NCBI GenBank assembly: GCA_018817905.1
Contig: JAHISS010000087.1
Location: forward strand, 1-64,000
Source: Nanobdellota archaeon
GTDB lineage: Archaea; Nanobdellota; Nanobdellia; Pacearchaeales; GW2011-AR1
Direction: 5' to 3'
Length of the DNA stretch: 64,000 nucleotides
The position numbers were made by a program, and so were the translations under genes. Under the pieces are notes generated by a model that saw only the letters and a program-made list of their open reading frames with translations, made no database searches and was not told the origin of the DNA. Below, piece by piece: positions 7,388-14,728 of the stretch (position 1 is its first letter; the number at the start of each line of letters is the position of its first letter).

Positions 7388-8049
7388 CCGAGGGCTAAAG
7401 CCCTCAGCGTTTTAAGTTGAAAAATCAACAATTCTTTTTTGCATATCTTCGACAAGTTTAGGGGCTGAAGCCCTTTCCCAATGCTTGTCTTGACAGTCTT
7501 CAATGTAGTGCTTCATCGTCTCTTTGTTCACAGCACCGACGCTGCGGTAGAAATGTCCTCCACTCCAAAACTTATTTCCCCACAGCTTGTTTTTGAAAAG
7601 AGAGCTAAAGTGTCTTCGCATCTTGAAAGAACTGTAACCTTTGATTTGTCTGACAAGTTCTATCTCGCTGACAAATCTTACATTCGCAACAAACAAATGC
7701 AAATGATCTGGTCCAAAATTGTATGCAACCAAAACAACTTTCAGTTCATTTAACTTTTCCAGAATGCATGCAAAAGTTAATTCTGCAACTTGCTCATCTC
7801 GAAAAATCTGTCTTCGAAAAGCAGGAGTTAGCTGAATGTGAAAGTTGCTTTCACCGATAGCATTACTGCTCAGAATCAATTCCTTTTCCATTTTCACCTC
7901 CCGTAAGATTTAATTACGAGCAAGGCTACAGCTAACTGCTACGTGCAATGAGCTACAACCAGCTCATTGCTTATGTTCATTCAGATTAGAAAAATATTAC
8001 TGACTCGCTTTTGCGTCGTTGAAATTCAATCCGAGGGTTAAAACCTCAC
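7388..8049 (-). mobile_element. IS200-type insertion sequence with hairpin ends
   Basis: The element holds one transposase gene and no TnpB. One end carries the hairpin GAGGGC-TAAA-GCCCTC (7390-7405). The other carries the related CCGAGGGTTAAAACCTCAC (8031-8049). A third perfect hairpin of 10-bp arms (GCAATGAGCT / AGCTCATTGC, 7945-7970) lies in the left-end region upstream of tnpA. Subterminal hairpins without terminal inverted repeats are what HUH Y1 transposases recognise. Exact boundaries and cleavage sites cannot be fixed from one copy. Confidence 0.8.
7412..7897 (-). CDS. tnpA: IS200/IS605-family Y1 transposase TnpA
   Basis: 161 aa, the usual length. The HUH motif is DHLHLF (His65, His67) and the catalytic tyrosine is Tyr131 in MKHYIEDCQ. 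KLWGNKFWSGGHFYRSVG between them is the conserved core. The enzyme excises and inserts single-stranded DNA through 5'-phosphotyrosine intermediates while recognising end hairpins. All key residues are intact, so the element may still be active. No RBS or promoter is evident; the 5' side is occupied by the left-end structures. Confidence 0.92.
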   Translation of the reverse strand: MKMEKELILSSNAIGESNFHIQLTPAFRRQIFRDEQVAELTFACILEKLNELKVVLVAYNFGPDHLHLFVANVRFVSEIELVRQIKGYSSFKMRRHFSSLFKNKLWGNKFWSGGHFYRSVGAVNKETMKHYIEDCQDKHWERASAPKLVEDMQKRIVDFST

Positions 8050-8060
8050 AGGGTTTCTTT

Positions 8061-8363
8061 CAACTGGCTCGTCCTAAAAACCAGATTTGATTAATGATAA
8101 TTATAGGTGTGGAATGAGAGATTAAAGTTTCTTTTCGTTATGACGGCAAGAATTATTTTCAATAAAGCCTCTGTCTGGGCCACATCTTAGGACAAAGATT
8201 AATAGATAAGCCTTGTTCGGAGTTGATGGGTAGGGAGGTTATCTTTTTCTTTATTCCGAGGTCCAACACTTTGGCATCAATAAACTGCCCAACCACGATA
8301 GTCGTCTGGTTTATGAGATAATCATTTGGTGCTGGTGGTGGAACATATTTTTATTCAAGATAA
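8061..8363. other. Gene-free gap between IS200 and L15, with possible RNA structure
   Basis: About 300 nt with no credible ORF. TGGGTAG (about 8225) can pair with CTGCCCA (about 8285), and the hairpin around 8292-8330 has ACCA/TGGT and GAT/ATC pairing enclosing a conserved loop. An AAACCAGA at 8078-8085 is complementary to TCTGGTTT at 8305-8312. No tRNA or box C/D pattern fits. A structured noncoding RNA or 3' region is possible. Confidence 0.35.
8301..8325 (+). repeat. 25-bp intergenic repeat, copy A
   Basis: GTCGTCTGGTTTATGAGATA plus ATCAT is identical to 34935-34959. The flanking stems differ in sequence but can still pair in both copies (here ACCACGAT with ATC-TTTGGT). The sequence continues into GGTGCTGGTGGTGGAACA, which resembles the region after the related copy at 37231-37280. 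Confidence 0.6.
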
Positions 8364-8756
8364 TTATTTCCCAGAAACCAAAATTTCCCCGCCGGCTTTT
8401 TTAACTTTGTCAATTGCCGAACTTGAAGCTGCGGACGCTTTTATTGTCAGCTTTTCCTTTACTTCGCCAAGTCCGAGAATCTTGTAACCCTTGAGTTCGA
8501 TTTCTTTTTTACCTTTGAACTTTTCCACCAGGTCTCTCAAGTTTATTGTTTTCAGTTTTTTAGAGGGTTCTTTTCTCAAAGTTTTGTCTTTTCCAAAAGG
8601 ATATTTGATTAAATTCTTTTTCTGGTCTGCTCGTTTTCCAGTTCCTGCTTTTCCAACTCCTCCCCTGTTTCCAGAACCTCTGGCTTTTTTCTTAAATCCT
8701 CTTGCAGCTGTGTGCGAACCGCGATGCCTTGTGTTTTTCTTTCTTTTTTTATTCAT
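8364..8756 (-). CDS. rpl15: Ribosomal protein uL15
   Basis: 130 aa. The N-terminal RKKNTRHRGSHTAARGFKKKARGSGNRGG signature region and the C-terminal IKASAASSSAIDKVKKAGG segment are typical of archaeal L15, a large-subunit protein that stabilises 23S rRNA domains. It is the last r-protein of the operon and overlaps the zinc-ribbon gene upstream by 8 nt. SecY, its usual downstream neighbour, has been separated from it. Confidence 0.96.
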   Translation of the reverse strand: MNKKRKKNTRHRGSHTAARGFKKKARGSGNRGGVGKAGTGKRADQKKNLIKYPFGKDKTLRKEPSKKLKTINLRDLVEKFKGKKEIELKGYKILGLGEVKEKLTIKASAASSSAIDKVKKAGGEILVSGK

Positions 8757-8931
8757 CTTCTTCCTCTGGCTGCATTGCTAAAACATTTTCAGCTTCTTTT
8801 TTTTCAATCATATCTTCTGGAACTTTAGCAAAACTTTCAATTGCCTGGCATTCCTCGCATTCTTGCGGAGGATACTGGCCGTATTCGACGTTTCCGCATT
8901 CGCATTCCCACATGAAACCGTCTTTTGACAT
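8749..8931 (-). CDS. Rubredoxin/zinc-ribbon-like 60-aa protein between L30 and L15
   Basis: Residues 8-30 hold four cysteines (WECECGNVEYGQYPPQECEEC: C-x-C and C-x2-C), the pattern of the rubredoxin-like ribbon of rubrerythrins. The rest is an acidic helix. The start uses TAATG overlapping the L30 stop, and the end overlaps the L15 start, so it is embedded in the translational chain. It may bind Zn or Fe. The ribosome link is by position only; this is not a standard gene of the archaeal spc cluster. Confidence 0.8.
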   Translation of the reverse strand: MSKDGFMWECECGNVEYGQYPPQECEECQAIESFAKVPEDMIEKKEAENVLAMQPEEEDE

Positions 8932-9353
8932 TACAACATCCTCCTAACCAAATCATTTATTTTCTCTTTGTTGTCTCCGAGAACTGCCTTGCTGCTTGTT
9001 CCGAAATGTTTCTTTGAGTCTATTCCTCCTCTTGGCGGATGCAGCCTGAAAAAAGATTTTAAGCCTAAATCGTTCAATGATTTTTTGGCTAATCCTTCAA
9101 CAATTTTCTCAGCGCTGATTTTATCTCCAGCTTTAATCGGTTGGCCTCTTTCCTTTATTAGTTGAACAAGAGTTTCTTTGTCTATTGTTCCGTATGCGAC
9201 ATAGCTCCTTATTTTTTTTAAGAGTTTCAGATTTTCTTTAGTTGGCGCAAGAAGAACTGCAGAATACTTTCTTCTAAGTTTAATTCTGAACAGGGTTTCT
9301 GTTACTTCCTTTGGAATTTCTACTTGGCCTGATATTCTTATTGTTAAAATCAT
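8931..9353 (-). CDS. rpl30: Ribosomal protein uL30
   Basis: 140 aa, archaeal/eukaryotic (L7e) type with an extended C-terminus. It starts with the strand MILTIRISGQVEIPKEVTETL, then LRRKYSAVLLAPTKENLKLLKKIRSYVAYG, and ends with FRLHPPRGGIDSKKHFG, the archaeal L30 tail. It binds 23S rRNA in the large subunit. Its start and stop both overlap neighbours by a few bases. Confidence 0.96.
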   Translation of the reverse strand: MILTIRISGQVEIPKEVTETLFRIKLRRKYSAVLLAPTKENLKLLKKIRSYVAYGTIDKETLVQLIKERGQPIKAGDKISAEKIVEGLAKKSLNDLGLKSFFRLHPPRGGIDSKKHFGTSSKAVLGDNKEKINDLVRRML

Positions 9354-10171
9354 TATGTCCTCATCTTTGTTGTTTTTTCAAGAGCATTGACGCATGCTTT
9401 TGCTAAATTGAAAGTTGTTTTTGTTTGTCCCTGCGTTTTTGTGTAGGCGTCTTTGATTCCTGCGAGTTTAAGGATTTTTTTGCATTCGTCTCCTGTGACC
9501 AAGCCGGTTCCGCGAGGCGCTGGCCAGAGAGTAATTTTTACACTGCCTGATTTTCCCTGAACTTTGAACGGAACTGTGTGGGGAATGCTGTCTTCTTTTT
9601 CATCTTCTGGAGATTCAAAACCAAGGTTAATTTTTATGAGGTTTAGTTTTGAGTTCCTAACTGCTTTTTCCCTTGCTGGCAGGGTTTCGCTTGCCTTGCC
9701 AAAACCAACTCCAACATGTCCTTTTTTATCTCCAGCAACTGCCATTGCAGAAAATGAAACAACATTTCCCTCCTGGGTTTTCTTTTGCGTTTGCCTCCAC
9801 GCTCTTCTCTTGCCTCCGCCAAATTTTCCCTTTGCCTGACCAATTAAAATCAGGTCTGTCTCAATATTCAAAAGCGAATCAACAATTTCTGATTCTAAAA
9901 TCTTTTTTCCTTTTTCTAAAATCTTGTCAATGTCTTTTTCTTTTTTTTCTTTTACTAATCTTCCAAGATTGGTTTTTGGAACCCATGCAGCTAACAGCAC
10001 CTTAGGATCTTCCCTCTGAAATCTCCCATCTCTCCGGCCGTATTGTTTTTTTGAATTTTCTGTTTTTTCTGGCTCTTCTGTTTTTTCTGTTTCTTTCTCT
10101 AACTTTACAACTTCTTCTGGTGTTGCTTCAACAAGATCTTTTGGTTCGTTTTTTGTTTCTTTTTCTGCCAT
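9353..10171 (-). CDS. rps5: Ribosomal protein uS5 with a long charged N-terminal extension
   Basis: 272 aa. The S5 core begins near residue 58 (WVPKTNLGRLVKEKK), with the double-stranded RNA-binding fold (GGGKRRAWRQTQKKTQEGNVVSFSAM, then GHVGVGFGKASE) and the C-terminal GTGLVTGDECKKILKLAGIKD. S5 contributes to decoding accuracy and mRNA entry. The first 55 or so residues are Glu/Lys/Thr-rich low-complexity sequence, unusual for S5 but similar in style to the extension of uL22 in this operon. TAAAATG joins it to the upstream unknown gene. Confidence 0.96.
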   Translation of the reverse strand: MAEKETKNEPKDLVEATPEEVVKLEKETEKTEEPEKTENSKKQYGRRDGRFQREDPKVLLAAWVPKTNLGRLVKEKKEKDIDKILEKGKKILESEIVDSLLNIETDLILIGQAKGKFGGGKRRAWRQTQKKTQEGNVVSFSAMAVAGDKKGHVGVGFGKASETLPAREKAVRNSKLNLIKINLGFESPEDEKEDSIPHTVPFKVQGKSGSVKITLWPAPRGTGLVTGDECKKILKLAGIKDAYTKTQGQTKTTFNLAKACVNALEKTTKMRT

Positions 10172-10172
10172 T

Positions 10173-10493
10173 TTATTTTCCGTGCCTCCTTAATACTGCG
10201 TCTCTTTCTGAATGTCCTTCATCCTTAGGGCCATAGCCCCTATCTCGATTCGGATGTAAAAACGTTACTTTTCCATTATGTATTGGGTAGGAAATAACAT
10301 CAATTGCTTGAGTTCCAGGGACCCTTCTAAGAAATCTTGCTCTTTCCGAATGACTCCTATAATTTCCTTCATGTGTCTCACTAAAAAACAATTCCAATTC
10401 TGATCCTTGATCGGGCTGAACTAACACCCTATCTTCAGACACGAGGTTTCTTGCCTTTAACGTTTGGCTTGATTTTATTTCTAAAGTTGCCAT
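10173..10493 (-). CDS. Interleaved unknown protein 1 (between L18 and S5)
   Basis: 106 aa, no family recognised. Predominantly beta/coil: it begins MATLEIKSSQTLKARNLVSE, has an Arg-rich stretch HSERARFLRRVPGT (about 48-61), and ends with a related HSERDAVLRRHGK. The repeated HSERxxxLRR motif is notable. It is joined by TAAAATG both to the L18 stop and to the S5 start, the operon's standard junction, which argues that it is translated. No metal motif, signal or TM segment. Confidence 0.75.
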   Translation of the reverse strand: MATLEIKSSQTLKARNLVSEDRVLVQPDQGSELELFFSETHEGNYRSHSERARFLRRVPGTQAIDVISYPIHNGKVTFLHPNRDRGYGPKDEGHSERDAVLRRHGK

Positions 10494-10494
10494 T

Positions 10495-10968
10495 TTATAA
10501 CTTTTCCTTTACCTCCTTAAAGATACTTTTAAGCTTTTCGTTAGCTTCAATTCTTTCTGTTTTTGGCAAGGTGCTTTCTTTATGCGGGATTTTCAAACCA
10601 GCGTCTATTGCTCCTTTTACAAGTGCGTAGATTCTTGAACCGTGAATGTTTCTGTTCAGACCGAAATCTAAAATCGCTTCGTTGACTTTTGTCTTTATGT
10701 TTTTTACTAGGAGGAATCCGGTTAAGTAAGCGGCTGGAAGAGATTTCAAACTTCCTGATTTTTCTTTTGGCCAACCTTTTTCAAGGAGTTCCTGCGAGCT
10801 CGCCTTTGCTACAACTTTGTCCTGAGCTATTTGCGATTCAACAATCTGAGCGATAATGTAATGATTTGTTTTTCTTACGACTAAGCGCGGTTTTTCTGAC
10901 TTCAACATTGTAAATCTTGCTTTGTAGTCTGTTTTTGCTTGTTTTCGGCGACGTTTTAGAGTTTTCAC
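10495..10968 (-). CDS. rpl18: Ribosomal protein uL18
   Basis: 157 aa. RRRKQAKTDYKARFTMLKSEKPRLVVRKTNHYIIAQIVE is the archaeal L18 N-terminal half, and ILDFGLNRNIHGSRIYALVKGAIDAGLKIPH the C-terminal core. L18 binds 5S rRNA and carries it into the large subunit together with L5, encoded upstream in this operon. It overlaps the L19e stop by 4 nt. Confidence 0.96.
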   Translation of the reverse strand: MKTLKRRRKQAKTDYKARFTMLKSEKPRLVVRKTNHYIIAQIVESQIAQDKVVAKASSQELLEKGWPKEKSGSLKSLPAAYLTGFLLVKNIKTKVNEAILDFGLNRNIHGSRIYALVKGAIDAGLKIPHKESTLPKTERIEANEKLKSIFKEVKEKL

Positions 10969-11381
10969 TTTTCTTCCTCCTGCATTTCAGCTAACCTTTC
11001 TTTCATGTGAGCCAAACTTCTGAAGTCTGAGGCCCGGATTTCTTTCCGCAATTTGTAATAATCTTCCAGCGAAATTTTCTTTCTCTTCTTCAAGTTTGAA
11101 AGATAAGTTCTTAATTTTCTCGTCATAGTAACATAATCTTGTTTTCTTGTCTTCACTGTTTTCTTTACTGAACCAGCACGTCTTCTTGTTTTTCTTTTTT
11201 TGATTTTTCTCCGTCCCTTTTTTTCCTCTATGAAAATCGCGCCAGATTCTTTCAAATCTTTCATGTCTTGTTTTGTTATTGCTTCTTTTAATTCTGCCAA
11301 GCGCGCGGTGTTGAAAGAGATTCTGTTCTTTCCTGTCTTTAACGCCCTTGCAGCTAACTCTTTTTTCTTTTCAAGTTTCAT
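10965..11381 (-). CDS. rpl19e: Ribosomal protein eL19
   Basis: 138 aa. KKKELAARALKTGKNRISFNTARLAELKEAITKQDM is the conserved N-terminal part, followed by a basic linker (KGRRKIKKRKTRRRAG) and a long C-terminal helix. eL19 is an archaeal/eukaryotic large-subunit protein near the tunnel exit and inter-subunit bridges. The ATG overlaps the stop of the preceding interleaved gene (GCATGA). Confidence 0.95.
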   Translation of the reverse strand: MKLEKKKELAARALKTGKNRISFNTARLAELKEAITKQDMKDLKESGAIFIEEKKGRRKIKKRKTRRRAGSVKKTVKTRKQDYVTMTRKLRTYLSNLKKRKKISLEDYYKLRKEIRASDFRSLAHMKERLAEMQEEEK

Positions 11382-11680
11382 GCTGTCCCCCGATGTTGTT
11401 CGACGAATTCTGAAACTGTCTTAAATTCAGGATGTGTTTCAGGAATTCTGCTCGTTGAAGTAAGGGATGGTTCTAAAACATCTAAGCCCGATAAATTATA
11501 AACACTTCTTAAAAATGCTAACTGACCCTCCACTGGGACTGGTTTTGGATCAATTATTTCTACAACCGTTCCCTTGGTTTTATACACTAATCCTTTTGGG
11601 ATCCTTTGACAAAAAACTTTTTCTCCAGGGTGATAAGATCCTCTAACTTTCAGTTCCCTTGGTCTTGTTTGCGTTGTCAT
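11378..11680 (-). CDS. Interleaved unknown protein 2 (between L32e and L19e)
   Basis: 100 aa, no family recognised. The first residues, MTTQTRPRELKVRGSYHPGE, share the MTTQT start with interleaved protein 4 and with L5 in this operon. The middle (VYKTKGTVVEIIDPKPVPVEGQ) has an OB/SH3-like strand pattern, compatible with RNA or nucleic-acid binding but not diagnostic. It overlaps L32e by 4 nt and L19e by 4 nt, so its translation is tied to both. Confidence 0.75.
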   Translation of the reverse strand: MTTQTRPRELKVRGSYHPGEKVFCQRIPKGLVYKTKGTVVEIIDPKPVPVEGQLAFLRSVYNLSGLDVLEPSLTSTSRIPETHPEFKTVSEFVEQHRGTA

Positions 11681-12027
11681 TTCTTCTCCCCCTTAACATT
11701 TAAAATTTTTATTTTCTTTTCAGTTGCTTCTTTTATAAGCTCCAACTTTTTCTTTGCTCCGACTTTTGCGAGAATTGCTCCCTGGTTTTTTCCCAAATCG
11801 TTTAGTTCTTTTCTGTTGTGGACTAAAACAACTTGGAGATTTTGGATTTTTCCTGCTTGTTTTTTTGGTTTTTTGTATCCAACTGAAACTGTTTTTGCAT
11901 GACCATGCATGTTTAGCCTCATCTTACTGTCGCGGCCCTTTGGTCTTCGCCATTTTTGCAGTTTCTTTCTTCGCTTTCCGATTCTTGAATGTCTGTCTGC
12001 TTCCTGCCTGATGAATTTTTTTTTCAT
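11677..12027 (-). CDS. rpl32e: Ribosomal protein eL32
   Basis: 116 aa. FIRQEADRHSRIGKRRKKLQKWRRPKGRDSKMRLNMHGH is the diagnostic archaeal L32e core (WRRPKGxDSKxR), followed by VSVGYKKPKKQAGK and a short C-terminal region. It belongs to the archaeal/eukaryotic set of large-subunit proteins and occupies its usual place between L6 and L19e, apart from the inserted gene downstream. Confidence 0.95.
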   Translation of the reverse strand: MKKKFIRQEADRHSRIGKRRKKLQKWRRPKGRDSKMRLNMHGHAKTVSVGYKKPKKQAGKIQNLQVVLVHNRKELNDLGKNQGAILAKVGAKKKLELIKEATEKKIKILNVKGEKK

Positions 12028-12569
12028 TATAATCCCCTCCCTGGTTTTGAAACCAAGTGAATACCGTCTTGGAAAATTCTTCGGTCCCTGCCTCGAACCT
12101 TGGTAGCTTTTTCAATATTTGCCATTGTTTTTCCTGCAGCTTCTCGGTCATTAGAAGAAATAGTTACCTTCTGCCCCTTAATTTGAACTTCGACATTTGG
12201 AAAAATTTTTGCATGTCTTGGAGTTTTCTCCCCTAAAAAATTGTTTATTGCGAGTTGATTTCCTTCGACTTTCAAAGTCATCGGAAAATGAACATTCACT
12301 GCCTCTAACTCGTAAACAAACTTCTCTCCTAAACCTCTAAAAAGATTTTTGATGTGCGCGATTTGCGACTTGATGATTTTGTATTGGTTTTTGTTTCCTT
12401 TTTTACAACTGATGACAATTTCGTTTCCCTGAAGTTGTATTTCTATCTGCGGAATGTTCATATCTCTTGAAATTGAATCAGAACCCTTTGTGCAAGTTAG
12501 TTTTTTATTTTCATAAGTGCAAGAAATGCCTTCGGGTATTTCAACTTTTTCTAGGATTTGGTGTTTCAT
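12027..12569 (-). CDS. rpl6: Ribosomal protein uL6
   Basis: 180 aa with the two tandem L6 folds. The first (VEIPEGISCTYENKKLTCTKG) and the second (VEVQIKGQKVTISSNDREAAGK) are visible, as is the C-terminal VRGRDRRIFQDGIHLVSKP signature. L6 lies near the GTPase centre of the large subunit. It is preceded by an interleaved gene through GCATAAGATG. Confidence 0.96.
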   Translation of the reverse strand: MKHQILEKVEIPEGISCTYENKKLTCTKGSDSISRDMNIPQIEIQLQGNEIVISCKKGNKNQYKIIKSQIAHIKNLFRGLGEKFVYELEAVNVHFPMTLKVEGNQLAINNFLGEKTPRHAKIFPNVEVQIKGQKVTISSNDREAAGKTMANIEKATKVRGRDRRIFQDGIHLVSKPGRGL

Positions 12570-12570
12570 C

Positions 12571-12936
12571 TTATGCTGCGCTCCTATCTTTCTTACAGGA
12601 TAATTCTAAAACTGCTTGATAGGGTTTATAGAAACGTTCACGAACAATTTCAATTAATGGTTTGTAATAATCTGGAAAAACAGGTCTTTCTGTTTTTGGA
12701 TTAATGCCATATTTTCTAAAATCTGATTGGGCCAAGGGCATGGCTTCAAAAGCTGTGTGATACTCTCTCATCAAAACGTTTGTTTTACCAGGGTTGCCAA
12801 TTACCTGTTCTGCCCTGTCTAAATGTGTATGTATAAAATTTGCAACAACTAAAAATTTAGCCATGTCTCCGCTTATAGCCCGTTGTTCCCAAAGTTTTCC
12901 TATTGTGACAAGAGAAGGATTTAATTTTTTAGCCAT
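12571..12936 (-). CDS. Interleaved unknown protein 3 (between S8 and L6)
   Basis: 121 aa, no family recognised. Mostly helical: LVTIGKLWEQRAISGDMAKFLVVANFIHTHLDRAEQVIG, then REYHTAFEAMPLAQSDFRKYG, and an aromatic C-terminal part (FPDYYKPLIEIVRERFYKPY). It begins after the S8 stop with TAAGATG and ends with Ala-Ala-TAA one base before the L6 ATG. No membrane or metal motif. The fold could be a small helical bundle. Confidence 0.75.
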   Translation of the reverse strand: MAKKLNPSLVTIGKLWEQRAISGDMAKFLVVANFIHTHLDRAEQVIGNPGKTNVLMREYHTAFEAMPLAQSDFRKYGINPKTERPVFPDYYKPLIEIVRERFYKPYQAVLELSCKKDRSAA

Positions 12937-12937
12937 C

Positions 12938-13312
12938 TTAATAAAAATAAGCTATCAAGCTTCCTCCGATGTTTTTATCCTGGGCTGTTTGGTGAGTCAT
13001 GAGTCCTTGCGATGTTGAAATGATTAAAAATCCGATGTTTTTTGCCGGCAGGTATCTCTTGACGTATTTTTCAATTTCGTCGACTTTTACCATGAAGCGC
13101 GGCTTGATTGCGTTGCAGTTGTTTAATTTTCCAAGTTCAATCTTTAGGTTTGTTTTGTCGGTTTTGTAACTTTTTACATATCCTTTTAATTTCGCGATTG
13201 CTAAAACAGAACTGAGAAGTTTTGAATGTCTTTTTACTTCTACGATTTCCTTTCCAGCTCTTCGGATGTTCATCATCTGGTTTAGCGCGTCTGCTACTAC
13301 ATCTTGTGACAT
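12938..13312 (-). CDS. rps8: Ribosomal protein uS8
   Basis: 124 aa. Starts DVVADALNQMMNIRRAGKEIVEVKRHSKLLSSVLAIAKLKGY and ends with NIGFLIISTSQGLMTHQTAQDKNIGGSLIAYFY, the conserved C-terminal rRNA-binding region of archaeal S8. S8 binds the central domain of 16S rRNA. It is joined to S14 by TTAAAATG. Confidence 0.96.
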   Translation of the reverse strand: MSQDVVADALNQMMNIRRAGKEIVEVKRHSKLLSSVLAIAKLKGYVKSYKTDKTNLKIELGKLNNCNAIKPRFMVKVDEIEKYVKRYLPAKNIGFLIISTSQGLMTHQTAQDKNIGGSLIAYFY

Positions 13313-13313
13313 T

Positions 13314-13544
13314 TTAACTATATTTTTTGAAGCCGATTTCTACTGCGATTTCTCGGAAGCAGTGTCGGCAGATGTTTAGATTATACTGATTGAGGTGAGC
13401 GCCGAAGCGACCGCATCTTTCGCATTTTCGCGCGGCGATTCCGGTCTTTCTTTCCTTCGGCTTGCAGTGCTTTAGGAACTTTTTCATAATTTCTGGTTTG
13501 TCCTTCAATTGCTTTGTTATTTTTTTCCAATCTGATGCTGTCAT
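13314..13544 (-). CDS. rps14: Ribosomal protein uS14 with zinc ribbon
   Basis: 76 aa. The zinc-binding C-x2-C...C-x2-C set is present (CERCGRFGAHLNQYNLNICRHC), typical of zinc-type archaeal S14. An N-terminal helical extension of about 30 residues precedes it, longer than the 50-60 aa of many archaeal S14 proteins. The ATG overlaps the TGA of interleaved gene 4. Confidence 0.94.
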   Translation of the reverse strand: MTASDWKKITKQLKDKPEIMKKFLKHCKPKERKTGIAARKCERCGRFGAHLNQYNLNICRHCFREIAVEIGFKKYS

Positions 13545-13846
13545 ATTGTGTCTGCCTCCAAGATTTCCTTAAACCTTTCGAATATTTCCATTTCTTTTTC
13601 TCCACGCAAACAGTCTGGGTGCATTGTATAAACACTATCATCTCCATTCCTACGCGATATTGTTGAGCCATCGAATAATAATTTAAAATGCGTGGTGCCG
13701 AAAACTTCGATTGATCCTTTGTTGTTGCCTGGTTTAATAAATTGATGATATGGGTATTCTCCATCAACATATTTGAATCTTTCTCCAGAAGGTCTGACTG
13801 GATACCATTCGCCCATTGCCAACTTTGGTTTTGTTTGTGTTGTCAT
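13541..13846 (-). CDS. Interleaved unknown protein 4 (upstream of S14)
   Basis: 101 aa, no family recognised. It begins MTTQTKPKLAMGEWYPVRPS, sharing the MTTQT tag with interleaved protein 2 and L5. The middle is beta-rich (GSIEVFGTTHFKLLFDGSTISRRNGDD), and the C-terminus is a helix (EKEMEIFERFKEILEADTI). The start overlaps interleaved gene 5 and the stop overlaps S14, both as ATGA, so it forms a continuous coupled string. Confidence 0.75.
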   Translation of the reverse strand: MTTQTKPKLAMGEWYPVRPSGERFKYVDGEYPYHQFIKPGNNKGSIEVFGTTHFKLLFDGSTISRRNGDDSVYTMHPDCLRGEKEMEIFERFKEILEADTI

Positions 13847-14190
13847 ATTCTCCTTTGTTCACTCCTTTCAACCATGGCATACAAATCTTGAAAGCCTATT
13901 GTTCCTTCTTCAATACCCTCACATGGACAGATTTTTCGGATGCTGAAATTACTCCCTTGATCCACTGCTGCCCAATATAGGCGAAGATATTTTTTGCGAA
14001 GTATCTTATCTGTTTGTGCGAATAGTGCTCTTGCCCCGTCTGTATCGGCCACGGTTCCAACATAGTTATATCTAACCCGCCTATCTGGGGAAACTATTAT
14101 ATCTCCTTCATGTATAATGGTAATATCTATGAGGGGATTTGCTACTACTACCGCATGTTCACGATGAATTAATGGGGTTGCCGCTGTCAT
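13843..14190 (-). CDS. Interleaved unknown protein 5 (downstream of L5)
   Basis: 115 aa from ATG at 14190, chosen over an in-frame TTG at 14199 that would overlap L5. No family recognised. IIHEGDIIVSPDRRVRYNYVGTVADTD (about 27-53) resembles a small beta-barrel of the SH3/KOW sort, followed by a helix (RALFAQTDKILRKKYLRLYW) and KICPCEG, a lone C-x-C pair. The next interleaved gene starts inside its stop codon. Confidence 0.75.
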   Translation of the reverse strand: MTAATPLIHREHAVVVANPLIDITIIHEGDIIVSPDRRVRYNYVGTVADTDGARALFAQTDKILRKKYLRLYWAAVDQGSNFSIRKICPCEGIEEGTIGFQDLYAMVERSEQRRI

Positions 14191-14191
14191 C

Positions 14192-14728
14192 TCACTCAAC
14201 CTCTGTCTCGAAGTTTTCTTCGAGGAATTTAATTATTTCTTCAGGGGAAATTTTTTGTTTTTCTGGGAGTTTTCCTCTTTTGATTTTTCTTCTCTTAACT
14301 CTTACTCCTGCTCTGATAAAACATGCAGTTACATTTAAACCTCTAATTCCAATTTCTCTTTGATATTCTATCCCGGGAATTTCAATGTATTCATGGATTC
14401 CAAAAGAAAACGAGTTTTCTGCGATTTGCTTTTCGTCGAGCTCGTTGTCAACTGCGCCTAAAAGTTTTTTCAGGATTTCAAAAGCATGTTTTCCACGCAA
14501 TGTCACTGATGTTCCAAGAGGTAAGTGCGGCTTCACTCCAAAGTCAGGAATTCTCCGCTTTGGTCCTGCCTTCATGATTTGCGCTTTTTTTCCTGAAATC
14601 ATTTCCAAAAGTTTCTGCGACTTTTCAAGATTCGGACCTGTTGCTCCACAGCTAAGAACAACTTTCTCAAGTTTTACTTCTCTCATTGGATTTTCTTTTT
14701 TTTCCTGGATTTGGGTTTGGGTTGTCAT
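14192..14728 (-). CDS. rpl5: Ribosomal protein uL5
   Basis: 178 aa. The core MREVKLEKVVLSCGATGPN starts at codon 15 and ends with the basic VRVKRRKIKRGKLPEKQKIS and an acidic tail. L5 binds 5S rRNA and contacts the P-site tRNA. Codons 1-14 (MTTQTQIQEKKENP) are an extension that shares MTTQT with two interleaved genes; the ATG at 14686 is the alternative start, but the upstream ATG forms the operon's usual ATGA overlap with the preceding stop, so I keep the longer form. Confidence 0.95.
   Translation of the reverse strand: MTTQTQIQEKKENPMREVKLEKVVLSCGATGPNLEKSQKLLEMISGKKAQIMKAGPKRRIPDFGVKPHLPLGTSVTLRGKHAFEILKKLLGAVDNELDEKQIAENSFSFGIHEYIEIPGIEYQREIGIRGLNVTACFIRAGVRVKRRKIKRGKLPEKQKISPEEIIKFLEENFETEVE

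Noticed and set aside
8061..8363. tRNA, box C/D or H/ACA guide RNA in the gap before L15
   Set aside because: No TpsiC-like GTTCRA arm with acceptor pairing was found. RTGATGA/CTGA boxes do not have the right spacing, and the ACA after the hairpin could be chance. Only a generic structured element is reported.
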